A DNA stretch of 17,209 nucleotides, from contig UQZC01000009.1 in NCBI GenBank assembly GCA_900545505.1, positions 1-17,209 of the forward strand. Direction: 5' to 3'. Source of the DNA: an uncultured Collinsella sp. GTDB taxonomy: Bacteria > Actinomycetota > Coriobacteriia > Coriobacteriales > Coriobacteriaceae. Shown here piece after piece: positions 1 through 6,691 of the stretch. Every line of letters starts with the position of its first letter. Position 1 is the first letter of the stretch. The translations under genes and the position numbers were made by a program. The notes below the pieces were generated by a model that saw only the letters and a list, made by a program, of their open reading frames with translations, was not told where the DNA came from and made no database searches.

Positions 1-82
1 CGGGTGCCCTACCGGGAGTAGCCCCGACGGTTGACAAAACTATAGGAACACCCAACTGCCGGCAGAAAAGGAACGTCTCCAA

Positions 83-313
83 GTGCCGCCTTCGGCAGCG
101 ATGGCAACGCCACAGGTACAAGCGCCACTTTAAGCCAGCCAAGGGAACGCCATTGTTTTGGCAACGACAGCGAAAGCCCGCCAGAGCGAGCAAGGTGCCT
201 TGAAACAAAGCGGCATAGACCTTCTGGTCATGCCGCCCTCTTTGAATGACAAGTTGTCGCTCTGGTGCCCGCGCAGCGTCGAGCAGTTGCGGCGTTTGGT
301 AAAACGCCGCAAC
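83..313 (-). repeat. Structured intergenic repeat, copy A, directly 3' of the lipoprotein gene
   Basis: This repeat starts 3 bases after the lipoprotein stop codon and matches the architecture of a second copy at 3533-3755. The gene-proximal part is a perfect 12-bp hairpin (arms 286-297 and 302-313, loop of 4). Next comes a conserved linker (270-285) and then a long imperfect stem: outer arms 181-189 and 257-265, inner arms 210-216 and 230-236, capped by GACC-TTCT-GGTC (218-229) with a one-base bulge at 217. The distal part, 83-180, shares a block around 161-172 (GGCAACGACAGCGA-like) and another around 106-117 with copy B. Neither hairpin has a U-tract on the minus strand, so it is not a standard intrinsic terminator. 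I cannot name the family. It may be a 3'-UTR RNA element or a REP/MITE-like repeat. Confidence 0.7.
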
Positions 314-316
314 GAA

Positions 317-874
317 CTAGCTCAGCATTGCATCCATCATCTCGGAGTTGACGGAGTCGTCGGCAGACCACTCGCCATCGTCGTTGCAGGTGTACTTGAA
401 GATAACCGTGGTCTTCCTGGGCTCGGTGGCCTTGGTCACATCGACCATAACCTGACCGGCCATCTTGTACAGCTCGTCATCGGAAGGAACCGTGTCAAGC
501 GCAGCGACCTTCTCCTGATACTGGGTGGAGAAGTCCTCGACGATCTTGTTCATAGACTTGCAGGTGATGGAGACCTCGGCGGTCGCGACACCCTTGTCTT
601 CGTCGACCGTCACGTCGCCGATCTTGTAGTCAAAGCCCTCGAGATAGGTCTTGGCATACTCCTTGGGATCGATACCCAGCTGCTCGAACTCGTCGCCCGA
701 AGCCTCCTCCAGACCAGAGAGGAAGTCGTCGCCACCGTTCTTGACCTCGTCAAACTGAGTCGTAAGATCCTCGGTGATGAGCTCCTCAACCGAAGGACCT
801 CCACAGCCGGAAAGCACGACCACACATGCAACCAAGACGGCCATGAGGGGTGCAAGCAGCAGCTTCTTTTTCAT
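317..874 (-). CDS. Small predicted lipoprotein, function unknown
   Basis: The protein has 185 residues. The N-terminus is a classic lipoprotein signal: MKKK, a hydrophobic stretch at residues 5-21, then the lipobox LSGC with the lipidated cysteine at residue 24. The mature part is acidic and soluble, with an alpha-helical start (VEELITEDLTTQF) and later beta-strand-like segments (GVATAEVSI, KTTVIFKY). It would be anchored on the outer face of the membrane. I chose the ATG at 874 because GGGAGG lies 6-7 bases upstream; the frame stays open much further upstream but has no signal there. The gene follows the EIIA terminator, so it is probably its own transcript. I do not recognise the domain; the shape resembles small NTF2-like lipoproteins of Gram-positives, but that is a guess. 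Confidence 0.85.
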   Translation of the reverse strand: MKKKLLLAPLMAVLVACVVVLSGCGGPSVEELITEDLTTQFDEVKNGGDDFLSGLEEASGDEFEQLGIDPKEYAKTYLEGFDYKIGDVTVDEDKGVATAEVSITCKSMNKIVEDFSTQYQEKVAALDTVPSDDELYKMAGQVMVDVTKATEPRKTTVIFKYTCNDDGEWSADDSVNSEMMDAMLS

Positions 875-1053
875 GTTGTTCCTCCCAATGAGCGGCACTG
901 CGCTTCCCAGACGCGGCGCACGTTGTAATAAGTAAGCCCATACTATCCGCTTATGAACACCCTCGGCAACGCGAAGGCACGGTCGGTTCGTTTTAGCGTC
1001 CGAACGGTTTGCAAGCCCGCCCAACGTGCAATAAAACGCTTTCCCGCGGTGCA

Positions 1054-1085
1054 ATAAAAAAGGTGGCCGGAAAACCCGACCACCC
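1054..1085 (-). terminator. Intrinsic terminator of the EIIA-Glc gene
   Basis: On the minus strand a GGTGGTCGG arm pairs with CCGGCCACC around a short T-rich loop and is followed by TTTTTT. It lies 25 bases past the EIIA stop codon and separates that gene from the lipoprotein gene. Confidence 0.88.
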
Positions 1086-1110
1086 TTGCACATCCTTTGG
1101 ACGCCGCAGT

Positions 1111-1647
1111 TTACTTGCGGACGACCTTGACGATGGCGTCACCGGCGGCGACGGCGGACTCTGCCTCAACGGTGAGCTCGACATCGGCAAACTCGGCGGT
1201 GTTGGACACGGCCACGACGACGCAGTCCTTGTAACCGGCAGCGGCGATCTTGGCGCGGTCGATCTTGAGTATGGGCTGGCCAGCCTTCACAACGTCGTCG
1301 GCCTTGACGAAGCCCTCGAAGCCATCGCCGTTCATGTTGACGGTATCGACGCCAACGTGCACCAGAACCTCGATGCCGCTATCGGACTGCAAGCCCACGG
1401 CGTGACCCATGGTGACGGTCACCTTACCGTCGCAGGGAGCGTAGACCAGATCGTCCTCGGGCCACACGGCACAGCCCTTGCCCAGAACCTCGCCACCAAA
1501 GACGGGATCGGGCACGTCAGCCATCTTGATGACCTTGCCCTTGACGGGCGAGCACAGCACGTCGGCGCCAGCAGAAGCAGAGATAGAGGCCGGAGCAGCG
1601 GCAGGCGCGGGCTCAGCCTTCTTCTTGAACATGTCAAACAGACCCAT
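1111..1647 (-). CDS. crr: PTS glucose-type IIA component (EIIA-Glc family)
   Basis: The protein has 178 residues and is a free-standing cytosolic EIIA of the glucose family. This family accepts phosphate from HPr and passes it to the IIB domain of a sugar permease; in many bacteria it also has signalling roles. After an Ala/Pro-rich linker (residues 9-27) the IIA domain fills the rest. His82 in GHAVGLQSDSG and His97 in VLVHVGVDTV match the two active-site histidines of E. coli EIIA-Glc (His75 and the phosphorylated His90). The ATG at 1647 is chosen because AGGAG is 7 bases upstream and the MGLFDMFKKK start resembles the family. No IIB or IIC gene is nearby, so the partner permease must be elsewhere. 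The symbol crr is by family; ptsA-like names are equally possible. Confidence 0.9.
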   Translation of the reverse strand: MGLFDMFKKKAEPAPAAAPASISASAGADVLCSPVKGKVIKMADVPDPVFGGEVLGKGCAVWPEDDLVYAPCDGKVTVTMGHAVGLQSDSGIEVLVHVGVDTVNMNGDGFEGFVKADDVVKAGQPILKIDRAKIAAAGYKDCVVVAVSNTAEFADVELTVEAESAVAAGDAIVKVVRK

Positions 1648-1696
1648 ACGTTTTCTCCTCTTGATTAAGCGCAACGTTGTGCGCATGCCTACGGTA

Positions 1697-1702
1697 ATTA
1701 TA
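1697..1702 (-). promoter_or_regulatory. -10 box for the EIIA-Glc gene
   Basis: The minus strand reads a perfect TATAAT here, about 50 bases before the start codon. No good -35 hexamer is visible at 16-18 bases spacing. Confidence 0.5.
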
Positions 1703-1920
1703 GTGCCAAATGGTTCAAATGCTAAGGTGGGGACTCGAATCGCGAGCCCTTCCCGGTAGTGCTCGTGGGACGAGCATCTCCTTTGCATCGCTGGTCGATA
1801 AGCCGAGTATCGCCTGTGCACGGGACGGGCAGAAGCGGGCGCGCCAAACCCGACACTTCTTTTCGCTCTCGAGTCCCGCCGCTGCCCCGTCCCTGACACT
1901 TCCTGATACCGACCGAAACG

Positions 1921-1960
1921 TGCCAAAATAAAACCGTCCCTTTTTGGTAGGTTTGGCGAG
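1921..1960. repeat. 40-bp GTCCC-core repeat, copy 1
   Basis: It matches 9477-9516 at 35 of 40 positions in the same orientation. Both have CCAAAA and TTTTTGG arms around a GTCCC core and end in GGCGAG. At 9477 the repeat forms the 3' end and terminator of rph; here it stands alone. It may be a REP-like element or a displaced terminator. Confidence 0.6.
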
Positions 1961-1986
1961 TGTGGATTTTCGGACGCTTAACTAAC

Positions 1987-2056
1987 GAGCGTGGATAATC
2001 TCCCACTTTGACTTTGAGGCCGTCACCGAGCCAAAAACGGGAGATTATCCACGTTC
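1987..2056. repeat. Long palindromic repeat, left copy flanking fic
   Basis: The arms at 1987-2004 and 2039-2056 (GAGCGTGGATAATCTCCC and its complement) pair over 18 bp with a single G-T wobble around a 34-base loop. A second copy in the same orientation is at 3429-3492. The two share the arms, ACTTTGA after the left arm and GCCAAAAAC before the right arm. Confidence 0.8.
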
Positions 2057-2100
2057 ATTTTGGATGACCCCCTTGTACCAAGCCGAGCTCCATGGTCAAG

Positions 2101-2203
2101 TAATAACGACTTCTCATCATTAGATTGTTTACATCAATTCTAATAACTATTTAATCCCTAAACTCGTTATTAGAATTGATATGATTAGCTTAATAACGAG
2201 TTT
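2101..2203 (+). promoter_or_regulatory. Ordered operator array upstream of fic
   Basis: The core TAATAAC occurs at 2101-2107, 2141-2147 and 2191-2197, and inverted (GTTATTA) at 2166-2172. The last three start exactly 25 bp apart. They form two overlapping palindromes: 15-bp perfect arms at 2133-2147 and 2166-2180, and 13-bp perfect arms at 2160-2172 and 2191-2203, both with 18-bp spacers. The array covers the predicted promoter, so binding should block transcription. The likely binder is the Fic protein itself through its C-terminal winged helix; that is inference. Confidence 0.7.
2128..2155 (+). promoter_or_regulatory. Sigma-70-type promoter of fic
   Basis: A -35 of TTTACA (2128-2133), a 16-bp spacer and a -10 of TTTAAT (2150-2155) each match consensus at 5 of 6 bases. 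The left operator arm fills the spacer, and the inverted arm (2166-2180) would sit just after the start of transcription near 2162. Confidence 0.6.
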
Positions 2204-2229
2204 CCGGCACTAAAGATATGGAGGGCGCG

Positions 2230-3402
2230 ATGCAAATCGAGGAGAACGGCCAGGGAACGCTCCGCAATAATCTATCGGGGAAATTGGCTTACTATTCGTT
2301 TTTTCCAACGCCCTTGCAATCATTGAGGCAGCTAAACCTCACCGAGGAAACCTATCGCACGCTTTCCGCATGCTCACGAAAGCTTGGAGAGCTTGAAGGC
2401 ATGCTCTACTTTGTTCCCAACGCCGACATGTATCTGACAATGTACGTGCGCAAAGAAGCACTCCTTTCTTCGCAAATTGAGGGAACCCAGTGCACGTTTG
2501 ACGACCTACTTAGTCCATCGCAAACACAACTCCATCATAAAGATGTCGCAGACGTCGTGAATTACGTCCGTGCTGTCGACCGCGGCGTAGAACTGCTCAA
2601 AAAGATGCCCTTGTGCACGAGACTTCTTAGGCAAGTTCATGCGGTCCTGCTGGACGGAGTGCGCGGAACGGAGAAGAATCCAGGCGAGCTGCGCTCCTCA
2701 CAAAACTGGATTGGCCCCTCAGGCTGCACCATTGCAACCGCATCGTTTGTCCCTCCAAACATTGAAGATTTGAGTAACACGCTCCAGGACCTCGAACGCT
2801 TTATCAATGAGCCTCAAGTCGAAATGGATCCGATTGTGCGGGCGGCGCTCGTCCATTACCAATTTGAAACTGCCCATCCATTCCTAGACGGAAACGGTCG
2901 CCTGGGCAGGCTTCTCATTACACTTATGCTCATCAATGATGGCGTTCTTCATTCTTGCTTGTTCTATCCATCGTTCCAGTTCAAGAAAAACCGAAGCGAG
3001 TACTACCGGCAACTCACATCCGTAAGGGAGAGAGGCACTTACGAGGAATGGATAGAGTTTTTCTGCAACAGTCTTCTCGAGAGTGCGAAGGACTCGGTAG
3101 GGTCTTTAAAAAACCTTGTTGACCTCCATAACCGTTCCACAGCAACCATTACCGAAAATCTCGGAAGGACTGCTGCAAACGGGCAAAGGCTGTTGGGCAT
3201 TCTTGAAGAGCACCCCATCGTCGACACCGCATTCATCGCTGCCCAACTCGATATCGGCAGGAGTACCGCGAGCTCGCTCGTCAAATCATTTGAAGAATTG
3301 GGTATCCTCCGTCCGCTCGACGAGTCAAGACAGAGATACCGGCAGTACGGGTATGAAGAGTATCTTTCGATTCTCAGGGAAGACGCCGAGCCGATTAGAT
3401 AG
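2230..3402 (+). CDS. Fic family protein, class II, with C-terminal winged-helix domain
   Basis: The protein has 390 residues. The Fic core carries the full active motif HPFLDGNGRLGR at 216-227 (catalytic His216, then Gly221, Asn222, Arg224 for nucleotide phosphate binding), so an active nucleotidyl (usually AMP) transferase is expected. An N-terminal inhibitory helix is visible as SSQIEG (Ser80, Glu84), fitting the (S/T)xxxE(G/N) motif of self-inhibited class II Fic proteins. Residues 317-390 look like a winged helix (DTAFIAAQLDIGRSTASSLV, then a wing near 362-374). Length and order resemble Shewanella SoFic. I chose the ATG at 2230, which has GGAGGG 4-5 bases upstream; an ATG four codons earlier has no ribosome site. 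The gene is AT-richer than its neighbours, on the opposite strand, has no partner gene, and lies between repeats, which suggests horizontal gain. The target protein is unknown. Confidence 0.9.
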   Translation: MQIEENGQGTLRNNLSGKLAYYSFFPTPLQSLRQLNLTEETYRTLSACSRKLGELEGMLYFVPNADMYLTMYVRKEALLSSQIEGTQCTFDDLLSPSQTQLHHKDVADVVNYVRAVDRGVELLKKMPLCTRLLRQVHAVLLDGVRGTEKNPGELRSSQNWIGPSGCTIATASFVPPNIEDLSNTLQDLERFINEPQVEMDPIVRAALVHYQFETAHPFLDGNGRLGRLLITLMLINDGVLHSCLFYPSFQFKKNRSEYYRQLTSVRERGTYEEWIEFFCNSLLESAKDSVGSLKNLVDLHNRSTATITENLGRTAANGQRLLGILEEHPIVDTAFIAAQLDIGRSTASSLVKSFEELGILRPLDESRQRYRQYGYEEYLSILREDAEPIR

Positions 3403-3428
3403 GCATCGCAGCCCAGGCAAATTAAAGC

Positions 3429-3492
3429 GAGCGTGGATAATCTCCCACTTTGAGCCCGCACACAGGCCAAAAACGGGAGATTATCCACGCTC
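3429..3492. repeat. Long palindromic repeat, right copy flanking fic
   Basis: Arms 3429-3446 and 3475-3492 are a perfect 18-bp inverted repeat around a 28-base loop. It is the same sequence as the arms at 1987-2056 and in the same orientation, 27 bases after the fic stop codon. It could end fic transcription by structure, but no T-run follows. Confidence 0.8.
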
Positions 3493-3501
3493 ATTCCTGA
3501 G

Positions 3502-3530
3502 TAGTCATTTATGAACGTCCCCAATGACTA
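3502..3530. repeat. Short palindrome, REP-like
   Basis: TAGTCATT (3502-3509) and AATGACTA (3523-3530) are perfect 8-bp arms. The loop reads GGGGACGTTCAT on the minus strand. This form is typical of REP sequences associated with RAYT transposases, although no such gene is in the window. Confidence 0.5.
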
Positions 3531-3532
3531 GT

Positions 3533-3755
3533 CCGGCAACGCCGATGTTTCGGCAACGACAGCGAGCGAGCCGCATTCGGAGCAAGACGACGCCGCAGGT
3601 AGAGAACGGACAGCGAGCGGGTCGCATTTGAGGCAAGGTGACGTGAAACGAAAGGGCGCTGACCTTCTGGTCGCGCCCTTGAAGTTGAACGTCAGATTGT
3701 CCAAATGCGGCCCGCGCAGCGTCGAGCCGTTACGCGGTTCGTAGAACCGCGTAAC
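3533..3755 (-). repeat. Structured intergenic repeat, copy B, directly 3' of lysS
   Basis: It begins 3 bases after the lysS stop codon with a 12-bp hairpin (3729-3740 and 3744-3755), then the same CGACGCTGCGCGGGC-type linker as copy A. The long stem has outer arms 3619-3630 and 3702-3713, a middle 6-bp helix (3639-3644 with 3689-3694), inner arms 3652-3659 and 3673-3680, and the same GACC-TTCT-GGTC tip (3661-3672) with a one-base bulge at 3660. The stem sequences differ from copy A but stay paired. A second CGCATT block at about 3573-3578 could compete for the outer arm, so the distal part looks like a partial tandem duplication. Confidence 0.72.
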
Positions 3756-3758
3756 TAG

Positions 3759-5723
3759 TTAGTACATCTTTGCGCCGGCGGGGATGGAGGCGTCGAGCTG
3801 GATCAGGTTGAGGCGCTCCTCACCATCCTCCTCGTGGATGGCACTGATGAGCATGCCGCAGCTGGGGATGCCCATCATCTTGCGCGGAGGCAGGTTGGTG
3901 ATGGCGAGCAAGGTCTTGCCGACCAGGTCCTCGGGCTCGTAATAAGCGTGAATACCGGAGAGGATGGTGCGGTCGGTACCGGTACCGTCGTCGAGCGTAA
4001 AGTTCAGCAGCTTCTTGGACTTCTTGACGGCCTCGCATGCCTTGACCTTCACAGCGCGGAAATCGCTCTTGGAGAAGGTATCAAAGTCGACGAACTCCTC
4101 AAACAGCGGCTCAACGGCGATCTTGGAGTAATCGAGCGTGGGCTTAAGCGACTTAACGAATGGGCTCGCGGCGTTGCCGGCCTCTGCAGCCTTGGCGGCA
4201 GCGGCACCGGACTGGAAACCCTTCTCGGGCTTCATGTGCGGGAACAGCAGGACGTCGCGGATAGAAGCCTGGTTAGTAAGCAGCATGACCACGCGGTCGA
4301 TACCAATGCCAATGCCGCCCGCGGGAGGCATACCGTACTCGAGGGCGCGCACGTAGTCCTCGTCATACTCCATAGCCTCATCGTCGCCGCCGGCCTTCTC
4401 GGCCATCTGGGCAGCAAAGCGCTCAGCCTGGTCGACCGGGTCGTTGAGCTCGGAGAATGCGTTGGCGTACTCGTGGCCGGCGATGACCAGCTCAAAGCGG
4501 TGAGTCAAACGCGGGTCGTCCTCAAAACGCTTAGCGAGCGGGCTGACCTCGATGGGGTAATCGCACACGAACGTGGGGTTGACGATGGTGTCCTCGCCCA
4601 GCTCATCGTAAATCTCGGCGATGATCTTGCCGGCAGTCCACTCGGGCTTGATCTCCAGGCCCTTCTCGCGCGCGGCGGCAGCAAGCTCCTCGACCGGCGT
4701 GTCGATGGTGACCTGCTTGCCGAGCACGTCGGAGACGATGTCGGTCATGGGACGGCTGGCCCACTCACCAGAAAGGTCGATGGTCTGGCCCTGGTACTCG
4801 ATGACCTCGGGGTTGCCGATGGCCTTGTTAGCCGCCTTAATGACACCCTGGGCGAGCGCCTTCATGCCCTCGAGGTCTGAGAAGGCACGGTAGGCCTCCA
4901 TCGTGGTGAACTCGGGGTTGTGGGTAAGGTCCATGCCCTCGTTACGGAAGATGCGGCCGATCTCGAACACGCGCTCAAAACCACCGACGATGCAGCGCTT
5001 GAGATGGAGCTCGGTGGCAATACGCAGGTAGCACTCCTGATCGAGCGCGTTGAAGTGGGTAATGAACGGCTTGGCGGTAGCGCCGCCCTGGATGGTCTGC
5101 AGGATGGGGGTCTCGACCTCCATGTAACCGTCGGACTCCATAAAGCGACGGAAGGTGGAGAGAATCTGCGAACGCTTACGGAAGGTCTCGCGAACGTCGT
5201 CGTTGGCGATCAGGTCGACATAGCGCTGGCGATAGCGGGTCTCCTTGTCGGAAAGACCGTGGAACTTCTCGGGCAGCGGACGAACGGCCTTGGCAAGCAG
5301 GGTCGCGCTCTTAGGAGCAACGGAAAGCTGGCCGCGCTGGGTGCGCACGACCACGCCGGTCACGCCCAGGATGTCGCCCAGGTCGAGGGCCTTGAGCGTA
5401 TTCCAGGCAGCCTCGTCCATGTCGTTGATGCGGCAGAACAGTTGAATCTCGGCAGTCGCATCGCGCACGACGATGAACATGATCTTGCCCTGACCGCGCT
5501 TGGCGACCACACGGCCGGCGATCTTCACGATGTCCTCGGTGTCCTCACCATCGGCAAGATCGGCGTACTTAGTCTCGATATCGGCGACGTAGTCCTCAAG
5601 CTCAGAGTGCTCGGGATAGGGGTTCTGGCCCGCCTCGAACAGGGCGGCGCGCTTGGCCAGGCGGGTGGCGCGCTCGTCGTTGAGCGTCGATGCCTGATCG
5701 GCGGCGTTCTGGTTCTCTGCCAT
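3759..5723 (-). CDS. lysS: Lysyl-tRNA synthetase, class II, with C-terminal tRNA-binding domain
   Basis: The protein has 654 residues, against about 500 for the usual bacterial enzyme. It charges tRNA-Lys with lysine in the cytosol. An OB-fold anticodon domain (about 65-150) is followed by the class II core: motif 1 near 184-209, the GGATAKPFITHFNAL segment (213-227), motif 2 with Arg260 and Glu262 (FRNE), and motif 3 GIGIGIDRVVMLL (470-482). After an Ala-rich linker (about 505-545), residues 548-654 form a second OB-like domain of the Trbp111/EMAP-II type seen at the C-terminus of many MetRS (DFRAVKV, LSGI, PEDLVGK, NLPPRKMMGIPSCGML). The ATG at 5723 has GAGGAG 7 bases upstream. The greA gene is just upstream, separated by a hairpin terminator. 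Confidence 0.95.
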   Translation of the reverse strand: MAENQNAADQASTLNDERATRLAKRAALFEAGQNPYPEHSELEDYVADIETKYADLADGEDTEDIVKIAGRVVAKRGQGKIMFIVVRDATAEIQLFCRINDMDEAAWNTLKALDLGDILGVTGVVVRTQRGQLSVAPKSATLLAKAVRPLPEKFHGLSDKETRYRQRYVDLIANDDVRETFRKRSQILSTFRRFMESDGYMEVETPILQTIQGGATAKPFITHFNALDQECYLRIATELHLKRCIVGGFERVFEIGRIFRNEGMDLTHNPEFTTMEAYRAFSDLEGMKALAQGVIKAANKAIGNPEVIEYQGQTIDLSGEWASRPMTDIVSDVLGKQVTIDTPVEELAAAAREKGLEIKPEWTAGKIIAEIYDELGEDTIVNPTFVCDYPIEVSPLAKRFEDDPRLTHRFELVIAGHEYANAFSELNDPVDQAERFAAQMAEKAGGDDEAMEYDEDYVRALEYGMPPAGGIGIGIDRVVMLLTNQASIRDVLLFPHMKPEKGFQSGAAAAKAAEAGNAASPFVKSLKPTLDYSKIAVEPLFEEFVDFDTFSKSDFRAVKVKACEAVKKSKKLLNFTLDDGTGTDRTILSGIHAYYEPEDLVGKTLLAITNLPPRKMMGIPSCGMLISAIHEEDGEERLNLIQLDASIPAGAKMY

Positions 5724-5741
5724 AAGTTAGCTCCTCAAACT

Positions 5742-5774
5742 AAAACGCTCCCCAGGATTCGGTCCCAGGGAGCG
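5742..5774 (-). terminator. Intrinsic terminator after greA, in the lysS leader
   Basis: Arms 5746-5756 and 5764-5774 pair over 11 bp (two G-T pairs, CGCTCCC core) around a 7-base loop, followed on the minus strand by TTTTAGTTT. It ends only 20 bases before the lysS start, leaving no room for a promoter between hairpin and gene. lysS is therefore read by leaky or controlled readthrough, or from a promoter overlapping the end of greA. Confidence 0.8.
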
Positions 5775-5802
5775 AAAACATACCTTTACGCGGGACCGTG
5801 GT

Positions 5803-6273
5803 CTAGCGTGCGATCTTGGCGATGGTGTAGACGCGAGTCTTGCCGGAAGGCGTAACGACCTCGACGGAGTCGCCCTCGCCGTGACCGATGATGGCGTGAC
5901 CGACCGGAGACTCGTTAGAAATCTTGTGCTCGAGCGAGTTGGTCTCGGTGGTACCAACGAGCGTGACTTCCATGACCTCGCCGTTGGGATCAATCAGCGA
6001 AACGGTGGAACCGATGGAGACGGTCAGATCGCCCGTAGTGGCAGCAACCTGAGCGTTGGCAAGAATGGCCTGGATCTCGGCGATACGAGCAGCATTCTGG
6101 GCCTGCTTGTCCTTGGCGGCATCGTACTCGGAGTTCTCCGAAAGGTCGCCGAACGCGCGGGCTTCCTTGATGTCCTCGACGATCTCCTTGGCGTAATCGC
6201 CCTCACGCCAAGCGAGCTCCTCGACGAGCTTCTGGCGGCCCTCAGCGGTCAGTACGATCTGGCTTGCGTCCAT
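5803..6273 (-). CDS. greA: Transcription elongation factor GreA
   Basis: The protein has 156 residues, the normal length. GreA enters the secondary channel of RNA polymerase and triggers cleavage of backtracked RNA. The N-terminal coiled coil (about 8-75) has the tip motif GDLSENSEYDAAK with acidic residues Asp43 and Glu46, the pair that holds the catalytic magnesium. The C-terminal FKBP-like domain (about 82-156) contains the typical SPVGHAIIGH segment (122-131). The ATG at 6273 has GGGGAG about 9 bases upstream; a TTG ten codons further upstream lacks a ribosome site. It has its own short leader after the tatA terminator, with a TTGACA (minus, 6309-6314) but no good -10 at the expected place. 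Confidence 0.95.
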   Translation of the reverse strand: MDASQIVLTAEGRQKLVEELAWREGDYAKEIVEDIKEARAFGDLSENSEYDAAKDKQAQNAARIAEIQAILANAQVAATTGDLTVSIGSTVSLIDPNGEVMEVTLVGTTETNSLEHKISNESPVGHAIIGHGEGDSVEVVTPSGKTRVYTIAKIAR

Positions 6274-6321
6274 ACGGATATCTCCCCAACTCTGATCAAA
6301 CAATCAACTGTCAACAAAACG

Positions 6322-6354
6322 AAAAAGACCGGCTAGCCTGCGGGCAAGCCGGTC
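6322..6354 (-). terminator. Intrinsic terminator after tatA
   Basis: GACCGGCT..GCC and GGC..AGCCGGTC (6327-6354) form a 12-bp stem with one mismatch and a 4-base loop, followed by TTTTT on the minus strand. It lies 25 bases past the tatA stop codon. Confidence 0.9.
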
Positions 6355-6379
6355 AGGTGCTCACCCCAAAGGGATGGGA

Positions 6380-6655
6380 CTACTCTGCGTCCGCGTCGCT
6401 GTCCTCTGCCTGCTTCTTCTTGGCAGCAGCGAGCTTGGCCTCGAGCTCAGCGATCTCCTTGTCCTCCTCGGACTGCTCGACCACGACCTCCTCGGCCTGC
6501 TTGGTCTCGGCCTTATCGTCGCCCTCCATACCCTCGCGGATATTCTTGACGGTAGAGCCGAGGGACTTGCCGAGCTTCGGCAGGTTCTTGGGCCCGAAGA
6601 TAATCAGGACAACGACGAGAATAATGATGAGCTCAGGAGCCCTCAGTCCAAACAT
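6380..6655 (-). CDS. tatA: Sec-independent translocase subunit TatA/TatE family
   Basis: The protein has 91 residues. It has one short N-terminal membrane span (residues 8-20, ELIIILVVVLIIF), the signature Phe20-Gly21 hinge, and an amphipathic helix (PKNLPKLGKSLGSTVKNI). The rest is a charged tail rich in Glu and Lys with coiled-coil character (65-85). This is the pore-forming subunit that helps export folded proteins. The ATG at 6655 has GGAGG 5-6 bases upstream. TatB and TatC are not in the window; many Gram-positives manage with TatA and TatC only. TatB would have a more conserved start and a longer helix, so TatA is the better call. Confidence 0.9.
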   Translation of the reverse strand: MFGLRAPELIIILVVVLIIFGPKNLPKLGKSLGSTVKNIREGMEGDDKAETKQAEEVVVEQSEEDKEIAELEAKLAAAKKKQAEDSDADAE

Positions 6656-6691
6656 GTAGACCTCCACAATACAGCGAGACAAGCTCGAATG

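Larger units (their letters stand above)
1703..2127. other. Gene-free stretch between EIIA-Glc and fic, holding repeats
   Basis: No convincing gene is seen. It holds a small hairpin near 1758-1775 (TGCTCGT/ACGAGCA), a 40-bp repeat at 1921-1960, a long palindrome at 1987-2056 and the beginning of the fic control region. The part 1725-1915 is GC-rich and looks like non-coding or decayed sequence. Base composition turns AT-rich after about 2095. Confidence 0.6.

Noticed and set aside
1710..1931. A 73-residue open frame and a tRNA-like ACTCGAATC segment in the gap after the EIIA gene
   Set aside because: The frame lacks a ribosome site and family features. The tRNA-like bases do not form a T stem or acceptor stem.
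2230..3402. Fic as the toxin of a two-gene toxin-antitoxin pair
   Set aside because: No small partner gene lies upstream or downstream, and the inhibitory motif is within the same protein (class II).
3429..3492. CRISPR array or att sites made from the two long palindromes around fic
   Set aside because: There are only two copies 1.4 kb apart, with no regular spacing, no cas genes and no integrase.
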